Assembly: GCA_016748015.1 (NCBI GenBank)
Contig: JAAOMT010000275.1
Span: forward strand, 90,455 to 154,454
DNA from: Geosiphon pyriformis
Taxonomy: Eukaryota; Glomeromycota; Glomeromycetes; Archaeosporales; Geosiphonaceae
DNA length: 64,000 nucleotides
Direction: 5' to 3'
A program made the position numbers and the translations under genes. Under the pieces are notes generated by a model. It saw only the letters and a list, made by a program, of their open reading frames with translations. It ran no database searches and was not told where the DNA came from. The first letter of the stretch is position 1. The number at the start of each line of letters is the position of its first letter. This document shows, in pieces, positions 11,127-21,049 of this stretch.

Positions 11127-12922
11127 TGAGAATGAGGTAGAGGAAGAGCACCACCAGCCAAAGCCAAACCATCCAAGTGCACCAATAGGCTCATGACCAA
11201 AGCAGAGAGATCCTTTAACATGTTTTCCAATTTCACAACCTCAGGTAAGGCAGTTGAACCAAGAATGGCAGCAGTCTTGTCACTAGTGGCATCACCCGAA
11301 CCCACTCCTATCACTATATCCTCCTCTTGATTCTGTGATGGGGGGATCACCGGCAGCTGACATCCAGGGCTAGGCTGGGAAACTGCCGGCACGAATGAGT
11401 CCAATCTCTTAGCCAACTCACCAATTTGTCCCGTGAGGCTGACAAAACTGCTCTCAATATTCTTCAAATGGTCTTCCAATTCACCACTAACAGTCGGGAG
11501 AGGTTTACCATAAGATACAGAACCAGATTGAGCTAAACCACTAAATGACGCTAACGGAAGTAGTTTACCAACCATGGAGGCCCAAGTTTTTCCACTGAAA
11601 GCCAAAAGACGGGAAACAGAGGCAGATTTTTTTTCATATATCTTAGCCAGACGGAGCTGATCCTGAGCTGAGAGAGGAGCTCTCTTGCTCCTAGAACTTG
11701 AGGACACACCAGTAGTATGACAAGTAAAAGATGTATGACTGGAATTTTTGCAAATTGAGCACAGTACAGCGGTTAAACGAGACCATCGGAGACCAACACC
11801 TTTTATAACAGAAGTGTTTGCCATTGCCTAAATAAGGCTACCCTTAGAATCGAAGCACACAGTGGCACAGCATGCTCGGACATAACTGACAGAGCTGCGT
11901 TTAATAACACATGTTTTCCCACCAACTGAACTAATGAAGTCCCAAAGATCATGAGTGGTGGTGCCCATAGGGAGAGTGTAAAGCAAAGCCCTGAACTCAT
12001 CTCTGGCATTCCACGTCTGTTTGTCAACATCAGCCTGGGCCACATGCACTGCATCTTTTCCAATAAGGATGGACCACTTAGCCGCCAAGAGATCAGCCTG
12101 AATTTGATTCTCCAATTCAATGATTGCCTTTTGCCATAGACCCACCAACTGCATTTTGATCGACTTAATAAGCCCAAATTCAGAAATGGCTGCACGCACT
12201 GCCTCGATGGAAGTTCTCACAAAAATTTCTTTTAATTCAATTGCCCGATTCATACGATTGTTGATGGGGTGTTTAAGATTGGTGTTTACCACAATACCAC
12301 AATCATTTGCCAATTGAGCAGCCACCATTATCACTTTTTAAAAAGTAAAAAATACACAGATGATTCCACCAAATTTTAAGGGAGTAGAGGCCCCCCCAAA
12401 ACCATTCACACCTGAAAAAATTTTTTTGACAAAGTTCAATTTCTCCTGAGATGATTTCCCAGTAACAGCCACGAGATTAATATCCAAAGCAAAGGATTTG
12501 TGAACAGACACTTGAATGGATGGTTTGATAGGCAAAGGGAGTGGGAGAAGGAAGGAACCATCTAACACGTCATTGTCTGCATTGACAGTACCATAATCAA
12601 TCACACCCAAAGACTTCCCTAACACCTTCTTGGTTTTTACACGCAAACTCTTAGGCATTTGATCAGGATCCCCTCCTGCAAAAGCACTATTCTCACCATA
12701 GTCAACACTAGTTTCTTCAACCAAGCACTTTTCCTCCATGTTAATACTCTCAGATTTAGTAGTGTTACCCACTTCAGAACCCCATAAATGATTACCAAGA
12801 GCTTTATCAGCAACCTCTCTATTATCAACACTCTCTGCTAATACACCACTCTTTCTCTTCTTCCTCAACACAACCGTCTTAAAACCATCCTCAGAACCAA
12901 AAACTTTGGTAGCCTTCTTCAT
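11123..12922 (-). pseudogene. LINE-B ORF1: putative RNA-binding protein with zinc-knuckle-like motif
   Basis: A single frame of 600 codons, broken only by TAA (12338-12340) and TAG (11828-11830). The N-terminal ~150 residues are charged and low complexity. The middle (KLNFVKKIFSGVNGFGGAS; SIKMQLVGLWQKAIIELE; LLYTLPMGTTTHDLWDFIS) resembles paired RRM-like folds by pattern. Next come Cys/His residues near 11760 (CSICKNSSHTSFTC), then AQDQLRLAKIYEKK. The C-terminus is Ser/Leu-rich. The start at 12922 is the first Met aligned to the LINE-C ORF1 region. By analogy it coats LINE RNA. The stop overlaps the ORF2 start by four bases. Confidence 0.8.
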
Positions 12923-13055
12923 AACAGCAATAACAGAGCCAACAGTGGCCTCGTAATCAAAAAATGGTTTTGATTTATTGTACTGAATGGTAAAAAACTT
13001 CTTTTAAAAAAACTTTTAACTCTTTTTTGGGAATTTTGGATGAAAGAGAGAAAGA
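12923..13055 (-). other. LINE-B 5' leader
   Basis: About 130 bp upstream of ORF1 that match neither Ty3-0 nor any other copy. On the minus strand it is pyrimidine-rich (cttctttctctctttc). The boundary is set where similarity to Ty3-0 begins near 13060, so it is approximate. Confidence 0.45.
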
Positions 13056-13059
13056 AGTT

Positions 13060-13532
13060 TTTAAATTCTTATTATATTAAATAATTATTTAAAAATTAAA
13101 ATTATTTACAATAATATTTTTAGCAAAAGTTATTACAAAAAGTTTTAAATTTTATAAAAATAATCAGATATTTTTTTTTAAAATTAAATTTAACTCTTAT
13201 TATCAAAAACTATTATGTTGTTAAAAAATTATTTCGAATTAACATAAGACAATTAAAATATAATAACAAAACAACTTAAATAATTAATTGTAAAATATGC
13301 CAACATATTTATTGAAAACAACAATAATTTTAAAAGAAGTAATTTAGTACAACATTAAATCTTCACAAAAAACACAAAACCAAAATAACAACAAATCTAT
13401 TAATTTTCACTTATCAGCCACCAATTTATTGAAAAAAAAATCTAATAAATACTTAAAAATAAGTTTATTTAATTATTAATAAGTCTATAAACTTTACTAG
13501 TAATTTTTATTAAAAAAAAAATAGAAAAATTC
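13060..13532 (+). mobile_element. Ty3-0, decayed Ty3/gypsy copy, piece 1 (dUTPase-RT linker and RT start)
   Basis: This aligns base by base with Ty3-1 21000-21475, but nearly all C and G are replaced. Examples: ttattacaaaaagttttaaatttt for the Ty3-1 stretch near 21070, and attatgttgttaaaaaatta for accatgttgtcatggaaaaact. It is followed immediately by the LINE-D tail and resumes at 15120. Confidence 0.75.
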
Positions 13533-15118
13533 ACTTTTTTTTTTATTTATTTATTAATGTTTTAACAAAGTGTGCCCAAACACTATCTAATACACTGCAC
13601 CACTATGAAATTACAAATTAGATGTGTTTTACACTCTTTTTATATGTAACTAACCACCCGAATTAGTCAAAGCATCAACTAAGCTGAATCAAAAGAAGCC
13701 AGAAGAAAACCCAGCTCACCAAGTCTCTTAATAACACTATTCAAATTTCTAGAATCAAAAATAAACTCACTAAAAAACAATCTAGTTTTTTTACTGCTAC
13801 CTTTAACTTCAGAACCACACATTTGCCACAAGACAACTGCATAGTCAATTGTGTTCTTGCTCAATAGAAAAGTCTTGGCAGCACCAATATCATCATCATC
13901 AAGATTACCAAACTTCACCTCAGTCTTAAGACTGGCAAAATTCTTAGACATACCAACCAAAAGATCAGCAAAGCTCTTGGAGGCATTACACATAGTCAGA
14001 AGATCTTTTTTAACCTTTAGAGCTTTGACCGCATTATCATTCAAAAGAGTAGTAACTAACGTAACCAAAGAACCAATTGGCTCAATGACAGATTTAACCA
14101 AAGCAGTCAGATCCAAAATCTGTTTTTCCATAGAATTCAATCTAAGCTCAACAGTAGAGTCAGCAACAGGAGCAACAAAAAATGCAGCAAGTGGAAGAGC
14201 TAGCAGATCAGAAGCCACCAAAGAAAAAAATCCAGAAATATTTAAAGGGGCAGAAGCTTTTGCATAAAAAACACCACTCACAAAATGTGTATTAAATATC
14301 TTGGGAGCCTTAGAAGAGAGAAGTGGAGAAACCTTACAATCTGCAGCCAGATGGTCTATTTCTTGATATCTAAAGCAGTGCCAGCAGCCAGGAGTTTTCC
14401 ACCAGATATGGCATTTCCTTAGAGTACTAGTCTTGACCACAGCAGAATCCAAATTGTCTTGAAAGTCAAATGTTATCAAAGCAAACCGAGAATGATGACC
14501 AGAATCAAGAGACTGAGGGATGAAGCACATCCGTCCACCAACTTGAGAAATCATATCACTAATTTCAAAAGCTGTGCAGCCAGAAGAAAGATTGACCAAC
14601 TTGGCCTTGAACTTATCACGAAACAGAATGGCCTTATTCTGATTAATAACTGAAAAGATCCTAACACTATTTTTGCCCACCAGAATTAACCAATGATTGA
14701 GAACAACAGTAGCAACATTCAATTCCTTAAAGTAAACAACCATGTACTGCTAAACACCAGCAGACTTCAGCACAACACAGGCAACTTCACCAAATACACT
14801 AAGAGCCGTCTTAATATCAGCAATTGACACACTCAAAGGTATATCATGCAGTGCAACATTGGCAGAAAAAGAACCAAATTCAGAAACCACCAAAGACTTG
14901 GCAATTTTGAGAGTGGTCAAGCGAACAGAGCTTGTAAGCTTAACTAGAAATGCAGTTTCCAAAGACTGTTGAGAAGCAAACTCTACACAGAAAAGCTTCA
15001 TATTGTCTTTTGAAACAGATTTAGCACCCAAAAAACCATGTACAGACTGAAAAACAGTCTTAACATGAGCTAATTTGATCTTAAAAGTAGCACCAGGCAC
15101 CAGAGTGGAGGTCACTTA
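13533..15118 (-). mobile_element. LINE-D: ORF1-only (half-LINE) insertion in Ty3-0
   Basis: Reading on the minus strand: an ORF1-like protein, a 3' UTR with a diverged version of the LINE tail (cgggtggttagttacatataaaaag near 13640; gatagtgtttgggcac near 13580), and an A-rich end at 13533. There is no ORF2. Its left and right flanks are contiguous Ty3-0 sequence (Ty3-1 equivalents about 21475 and 21476), so the ends are defined within a few bases. The 5' end has no ATG, so it may be 5' truncated. Confidence 0.7.
13679..15115 (-). pseudogene. LINE-D ORF1: RRM-like and CCHC zinc-knuckle protein
   Basis: One frame of 479 codons with a single TAG (14750-14752). The listed start is a GTG, so the true N-terminus is probably missing. 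First RRM-like unit: VALHDIP (RNP2-like), then QYMVVYFKE (RNP1-like) just after the stop. Second unit: AKLVNLSSGCTAFEISD and FALITFDFQD. Then CX2CX7HX4C (CWHCFRYQEIDHLAADC near 14350). The C-terminal half is predicted helical (MEKQILDLTALVKSVIEP; LDDDDIGAAKTFLLSK). It shares organisation, but little sequence, with LINE-B/C ORF1. Likely nucleic-acid binding (inference). Confidence 0.7.
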
Positions 15119-15119
15119 A

Positions 15120-15958
15120 CTTTTATGTTAATTATTATTAGCTAAATAGTGTTATAATTAAAGATATTTATCTATTATTTTGAATTAATAACATATTAAA
15201 TGCTCTTAAAAAATTAAAATACTTTTTAACATTAGATTTGAAAAATAAATATTAACAAATTTTTATAGATTTTAAAAACTGTTTAAAAATAGTCTTTATT
15301 ATTCAAAAAAAATTATAAATTTAATATAATACTTTTTAGATTTTATAATTTATTAGCAATATTTTAAAGACTTATAAATATTATTTATATTAAATTCTTA
15401 TAATAATTAATAGTTTTTTATTTTAATAATACCAATATATTTATTATTTTTTAAATTTTATTTAGTTTATTTGTAAGAAGTTTTTTAATAATTACAAAAA
15501 GCAGAATTAAAACTAAATATTAAAAAATGCTATTTTGGAAAAACCAGTTTAGTCTTTCTTAATTATATTATTAATAAAAAAAAAGTTAATCTGATTTAAA
15601 AAAAATTAGTATTATTAAAAATTTTAAGATCTTTTGAAATATTATTAAATTTAAAAGATTTACAAAATTAACATTTTATTATTAAAAATTAATCAAAGAA
15701 TTTTCTAAAATTACCAAACTTTTTAACTATTTAATTAACAAAAATATTAAATATAAATAGACAACAAAACAATAAAAAGTCTTTAATATTCTCAAAAAAA
15801 AGCTAATAATAATTTCAATTTTAGTTTATTCTAACTTTAATAAAAAATTTTAATTAATTATAAATGTTTTATATATTGCTTTTAATATTATTTTATTTTA
15901 ATTAGATAATAATAACAATAAAAAAATTAATGCTTATGTTAACAAAATGTTAAACCAG
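15120..15958 (+). mobile_element. Ty3-0 piece 2: decayed RT and RNase H start
   Basis: 839 bp matching Ty3-1 21476-22317 (842 bp). Examples: actttttaacattagatttg for RT FSTLDLE; aaatgctattttggaaaaacc for the sequence after YLDD; and an end gcttatgttaacaaaatgttaaaccag against gcttatgctagtagaacattaaagccag. Almost all C/G are lost. The final ccag is one half of the Ty3-1 target site duplication. Confidence 0.85.
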
Positions 15959-16177
15959 TGTTATCAGACGAAATTAGAGATATCATTTAGCATAAAATTA
16001 TCTCATAATTCCTATTATTAATTAGCATATATTATCATTTCAAATTATCATTTATTACATTAGCAAAGAATGTTCGAAATTATCATTTAATTAATAACCC
16101 AAATTGTACACAACACAAATGTAACCTAATTGCGATGATCAATCATGCAATACCCCGAACTATGTAACATTCAAAAG

Positions 16178-16289
16178 TTCACCGAAATTTATAGAAATTT
16201 GCCGAAATAATTGATAGTTCACTGAAATATCTAATAGTTCGCAGAAATAACTTGTAGTTTGCCGAAATGTATCTTTAGTTCAGTGAAAT
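16178..16289 (+). repeat. Six GAAAT-core motifs at 20-bp spacing in U3
   Basis: The motif TT(C/T)(A/G)(C/G/A)(C/T/A/G)GAAAT starts at 16178, 16198, 16218, 16238, 16258 and 16279. The 3' LTR repeats it at 26005, 26025, 26045, 26065, 26085 and 26106. The Ty3-3 LTRs and the solo LTR at 28010 keep recognisable versions. Its position upstream of the TATA box suggests a regulatory array. Confidence 0.8.
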
Positions 16290-16339
16290 TGTAGAAAATA
16301 GCAAAGTTTAAGTTCATAAAATAGTATTACGACAAGTTG

Positions 16340-16347
16340 TATAAAAG
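16340..16347 (+). promoter_or_regulatory. TATA box of the Ty3-1 LTR
   Basis: TATAAAAG in the context aagttgtataaaagaagagc. It is kept in the 3' LTR, in both Ty3-3 LTRs (reverse strand) and, as tataaaaaaa, in the solo LTR at 28010. It is expected to set the U3/R boundary about 25-30 bp downstream. Confidence 0.65.
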
Positions 16348-16944
16348 AAGAGCTTCTCTCTTTGAGAAAATGTATCTTACTTTAGATTTATCTTTTAAAA
16401 CCGTTCCTATACACACAAAAAAAAATAAATATCAAATAATTCGAAAAACCAAATTTTTTAATTATTGTACTTAGAAAATCCCCAAAACCCAACTAACATT
16501 TCGAAATTGATTAGCTACCAATTTCAGTAAACTGTTAGTGACTCCAGGCCTGGATAGAAAACGTTTCTCTTGACAAAATTCTATTTCTTTTACATTTCTT
16601 TTATTTATTTATTTCTTTTCTTATTACAATTATTAGGATAGCCTACAGACAAGATTCCTGTAGAAGAGTTGACTTTCACAGCAAAGTAACTACACATTTT
16701 TAGTGAGCTTTCAGACGAGCAATTCCTGGAAAAGAGTTGACGTTTACTACAACGTAACTACATAAAGTAACTGGCAAGGAATTGGCCATTTCACTTATAA
16801 GCCCAGCAGTTCAAATTATAGGAGATAATTTGAAGTTAAAAAAAATTCAGTTACTGGAAGTTCAACCACATCCAGAAAACGTGAATTCACAGCAAATAAG
16901 TATCAACAACATTACAAAAAAGAGACCAAAAACCTCTAGTAACA

Positions 16945-16960
16945 TTTGGTGCTCTTCCAC
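16945..16960 (+). other. Ty3-1 primer-binding site
   Basis: TTTGGTGCTCTTCC immediately follows the LTR end. TGG complements a tRNA 3' CCA. The same aacaTTTGGTGCTC junction occurs in Ty3-2 (44671), and aacaTTTGGTG occurs in Ty3-3 (58614-58624, reverse). I cannot assign the tRNA. Confidence 0.7.
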
Positions 16961-16989
16961 AGAAACAACACAGCAAAAACAACTTCAAA

Positions 16990-18880
16990 GTGGCGACCAC
17001 ACCAGACACAACAACTCTAGAGTATTACCAATCAATTTACACCCACTGCAAACAAAGATTCAACATTCCAGACGGAATTGAAGTTGTCAAGAAATCATAC
17101 CAATACATTGAAAACTGCATCAACAATTATCTTTTTGGAAATTACAATATCTCAGAAGTTAGAAGCAACCTTTACAATAATTTAGCACACTATTCACAGT
17201 TGGGAACTGAAGACCTTAATAGTGAAACACTTGCCACTTACTTTTACGAACTTAATTTTAACATTATCAAATACTGTGAAGAAACATATCCAGTGCAGTC
17301 TCAATACACTATTGACTTTGAATTGGAAACAGAAACAAGCAACAAAGGCAAAAACAAATTAAAGCAATATTCAAGAACCACCCCAAATACTCCAACACTA
17401 CCAAAAACAACTGCCAAACATTTACAAACACCTGAACAAGGAACCAGTTCAAAATTTTCACTTACTATCACACCTTTTCCAGCTTCACTTGCACAAGCAC
17501 AAACACCTAATTCACCCTTGAATTGATTTGCAAGACCAGAAGATTTTACATCACTCAGAAGTTCCACCAGACAACAAAAACCCCTTCAAACTAGTTCCAA
17601 TCTTCTTGATTTTCTAGCTGAAAATCAAAGTGAACACTCTGAGACAGCAGCAAATGAAAAAAACAACTCTGAAATAACCGAAGAAGAATCAATAAACAGT
17701 GAAAACAAAGAAGACGAAATGACAACATACATTGCAAAAATCCCTGAATTCAATGGAGAAAATATTGAGACCAGTCCTCAAGAATGGCTCAACCAAGTTA
17801 CTAAAGCCGGAGATGCAAATGGATGGAATGCCACCAGAATGTTAAGAACAATTCCATACTTTCTCAAAGAAACAGCAGAAGAATGGTTTGAAAACCTGGC
17901 CGTTCTATTCAATGATTGGAACGCTTTCAAAGCAGCCTTTTTTGAACAGTTTACTGACAATAATACCTCCATCACTCTTCGCAATCGTTTTCGAAATATC
18001 AAACAAGAACTCTCTGAATCCGTTATGACTTATATTGGGAAATTCAACAAACTTCTCAGACAGATTCGCCAACTCGAGACAAATGATTATTATTCCGATG
18101 CTCAAATCTTGGATCAATTTATTGCTGGTCTAAAAGATAAACTAATTAAAAAGGTTCGCCCACACATGCCAGAAGATTTAAACTTTGCCATACAGTATAC
18201 AAAAAGATACGAAATGGCCATAGAAGAGACCAATCATACAAAACTTGTAAATTTGGCAATTGGAGAAACCAGCTCAGCAGCTAAGGAAAAAATTGACCAA
18301 CTCACAAAAAAGGTCGAAAACTATTTTACCAACCAACAACAACAAAGATATCAACCATCCCAAAGACAAAATCAAAATAACTTTGCACCACTTTCCAATA
18401 ACCAGCCCCAGAATTGCCATTACTGTAAAATCTCTGGCCACTGGAAAAAAGATTGCAGAAAGCTACAACGAGACCAACAAAATAGGGGTAATCTACATTA
18501 CTCTCCACCACAGCAATCTTATTATCAACCATCACCACCAGCTTACTATCTATCAAGACTCCAATACCAAAATAACTATTATCAGCCCGCCCCACAACCA
18601 ATCCAACAGCAATACCAACAACCACCCACACAACATTATCAAGTATCTGCTCGAAGACTGATTACACAAAATCAATTTACACCACAAAACCAATACCAAG
18701 TAAACAACAGTAGAATCAGTTTGAACAACCAATTGGTTCCTCGAAATACCACTCAACCAAGACCCAACCACTACCACACTCAACCCAGTTATTTAACAAT
18801 GCCGGAAAAACAGGATTTTTACCATACTGCACTCTCAGAAGATAGAGTTGCAGAACAACAACAACGAAACCCTTCTCATA
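16990..18880 (+). pseudogene. Ty3-1 gag with CCHC zinc knuckle
   Basis: Frame 1. The open frame begins at GTG (16990); no in-frame ATG occurs before MTTYIAKIPEF at 17719. The N-terminal part (LEYYQSIYTHCKQRF) is kept in Ty3-3. A TGA at 17524 splits it. The capsid-like core follows: EWLNQVTKAGDANGWN, EEWFENLAVLFNDWNAFK, FRNIKQ, YIGKFNKLLRQI. Then comes a Gln/Asn/Tyr-rich tail around one CX2CX4HX4C knuckle (CHYCKISGHWKKDC, 18415-18456). It packages RNA and forms the particle by family analogy. The frame continues into protease without a stop. Confidence 0.88.
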
Positions 18881-18989
18881 ACCACACCACTATTTCACCA
18901 GCCCGAATTACTGAAAACGCCAATCTTTCTGATATCTTTCCTTTTGAATTTGAAGCAAATGAATCACCATTCTTGCTTAGCAATACAGT

Positions 18990-19476
18990 GGCTAATGAGC
19001 AAAAAGCCATCACTGCAATGTACACAGAAGCTGAAGTAGAAAGAAAACCAATTCGCTTGATCCTAGACAGTGGATCTGCTGGAAGCATTATTACCTACCA
19101 GTTAATGCAACAGTTGAAAAAAAATGTCGACCGATCAGCTCAAACAGTAATCATTACTGCCAATGGCATGAAAAAGACCCCAGTAGGAGAAATTGACAAT
19201 TTTCTATTCACTCTTGATGGAATCATCATTCTAGTCAAAGTTCTTGTAATGGATGCACCCCAGTACCAAGCTCTTGTTGGAAATGATTGGCTTCAAAAAG
19301 CCAATGCTAATCTGAATTGGGAAACACAAGAGTTAACAATCTCCTACCAAGGACAACACGCCTGGATACCTGCCATTTGTGGTACATTCAACAAATGCTC
19401 TGAAAAAGCCCTGGCTTTTGAATTTGAACCAGAAGAAGAAAAACCAATAATCGAAACATTCATGGCTCTTGGATGA
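18990..19476 (+). pseudogene. Ty3-1 aspartic protease
   Basis: In frame with gag. The catalytic motif is intact: LILDSGSAGSIIT at about 19057-19095 (Asp-Ser-Gly at 19066-19074). The flap and second half follow (VIITANGMKKTPVGEI; VLVMDAPQYQALVGNDWL; LNWETQELTISY). The frame stops at TGA 19474-19476; at this position Ty3-3 reads Ser (LGSTSNW), so the stop is a lesion and not the protein end. It cleaves the polyprotein by family analogy. Confidence 0.88.
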
Positions 19477-20270
19477 ACGTCCAACTGGGCCGATGAAACA
19501 GAACAAGAACATTTTACCCCACACACTAAATCCAAAACCTCTGGATGGAATATACCTTACTCAAAACCCAAACCAAGGAAACAACGCCCCTATATTCCCC
19601 TTAAATGTAAGGACTGCCACAAGAAACTATTGTCAATGGGAGCCTGCATTTCACCTGAAGAAGAATATGAAAATCATACTTGTTATTACTGCAAGGCTTG
19701 CCACAGAGAGCGATGGAGCCATCTAATAAAAAGGAGTGGAAAATAGGACAACACCCCTTGTTTGACTTGTGGAGATATGCTACCAGAAGAATGCAATTGG
19801 ATTGATGTAGTAATAAGAGAAGGCGTCTGCAATCAGACCTGCCAATATGCTTTATCAATTTCAGAAAAAGTAAAAAGAGGAACACCCTTTAATGCAGCAT
19901 ACAATAGTGCTCTCAACAAACTTTATCATTACTCTTATGATGCCGAGATAATTTTCGACTTAGCAATGGCATTAATTAATGGAGCTACCAAAAAAGATAT
20001 TCGTCAAATAAAGGAAGCAGAATACATTGAATACACTATGGAATTAGCTGGATTTGATTACGAAGATGAAGTAGAAGTCTACCACCAAATTGCAAGTCAC
20101 ATCTACCCAACCCAAGAAGCTCAAATTCAACAATTAGAGCAAATGAACATTAGGCTATGTGAAGAATACATTATGCCTTGTGATGAACAATGGTGTCCTG
20201 AATGCTATGCTCTTAATATTCCCTTGCCCAGTGAAAATGATGAGAATGAAATTGAATTTGGAGAACCTGA
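19477..20270 (+). pseudogene. Cys-rich region between protease and dUTPase (unrecognised domain)
   Basis: Same frame. Cys pairs in order: CKDC (19606), an ACIS Cys, CYYCKAC, CLTC (19765-19776), VCNQTC, then LCEEYIMPCDEQWCPEC (about 20155-20202). These suggest several zinc sites separated by a helical stretch (YSYDAEIIFDLAMALINGA; EYIEYTMELAGFDYEDEVE). It occurs in all three Ty3/gypsy elements here with the same Cys pattern. A TAG (19744-19746) replaces Trp of Ty3-2; Ty3-3 has TAA there. I do not recognise the fold. Its position suggests a nucleic-acid or RT cofactor role (speculation). Confidence 0.7.
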
Positions 20271-20988
20271 AGAAACAGAAGAAATTGAAACAACATCCAT
20301 CTACCTTATCAAAAATCAGCCTGCCTTACAACTCAAATACTTCAACAACAACAGACAAGGAATAAAACCCGAAAAAGCACACGAAATTGATGCTGGATAT
20401 GACCTAAGATATCCAGGCAAGGATACTCTTGTTCTCAAACCCAAATTTCTCACAAAAATTAACCTCAAAATTGCACTCGAAATCCCACCAGAAGCAATGG
20501 TTCAAATCGCTTCCCGGTCCTCTCTGGCAAGCAAAGGAATCAATGTCAGAGGAAGAATAATCGATGCTAGATATACTGGAGACATAACAGTGATGCTTCA
20601 AAATAAAACTGACAAACCATTCAAGATTGAACATGCTGAAAAAATTGCCCAAGCTATTTACCTACTCTTAATCAACATTTCGGGTTTGCAACTAGTCAAT
20701 CAAAGAGAACAATTAGGAAAAAGTGATAGAGGAACCCAAGATTTTGGTTCAACTGGACGATTCACAGTTCTAGTTAATATAGCTCTTAACACACAGAACG
20801 AATCCCACCAGATTCTTAGACTTCCACAACTGATTACTATCTCACCCTTTGGAAAACATCCGGAAATCTACACCTGCCCAAAGTCAACAACCACACAACA
20901 AATTTTTGAGTCCAATGAACAAGTCTGCTTGGAACATAATATTTCGATCCCAAACATTTATATTCCAGAAGGAACAAAGAAAGTCTGA
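20270..20988 (+). pseudogene. dUTPase domain of the Ty3-1 polyprotein
   Basis: All five trimeric dUTPase motifs are present in order: 1 AHEIDAGYDLRYPG (~20377-20418), 2 ASRSSLASKGI (~20506-20540), 3 GRIIDARYTGDITVML (~20551-20598), 4 EKIAQAIYLLL (~20638-20670), 5 RGTQDFGSTGRF (20728-20763). The enzyme hydrolyses dUTP to dUMP and pyrophosphate and would limit uracil in the cDNA. The catalytic Asp in motif 3 (IID) is kept. The frame ends at TGA 20986-20988, but Ty3-3 reads through here (KKFRVIFYNP), so the domain is part of a larger Pol. Sequence alone does not show activity. Confidence 0.92.
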
Positions 20989-21049
20989 GTTACTTTTTAC
21001 AACCCCCCATAATTTTATTAAATAATTTAGAAATTGAAGTTATTCACAG

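Larger units (their letters stand above)
6305..13055 (-). mobile_element. LINE-B, nearly full-length non-LTR retrotransposon, inactivated by nonsense changes
   Basis: It lies opposite to LINE-A, tail to tail, with only about ten bases between the A-tract of A and the T-tract (tail) of B. It has a 5' leader, ORF1, ORF2 and the conserved 3' tail. Both ORFs can be followed in a single frame from start to end. All lesions I find are in-frame stops, mainly TAG/TGA. This is the best-preserved LINE here. The left boundary of the old element Ty3-0 lies at its 5' end. Confidence 0.9.
15959..16944 (+). repeat. Ty3-1 5' LTR
   Basis: 986 bp, TGTTATCAG...CTAGTAACA. It contains a 20-bp periodic array, a TATA box, AATAAA (16424-16429) and an AT-rich 3' part. 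Compared with the 3' LTR, every difference I can find before the gap is a transition. Confidence 0.92.

Noticed and set aside
20270-20988. dUTPase as a captured host gene standing alone
   Set aside because: It is in one frame with protease upstream and, in Ty3-3, reads on into RT. It occurs at the same place in three elements, so it belongs to Pol.
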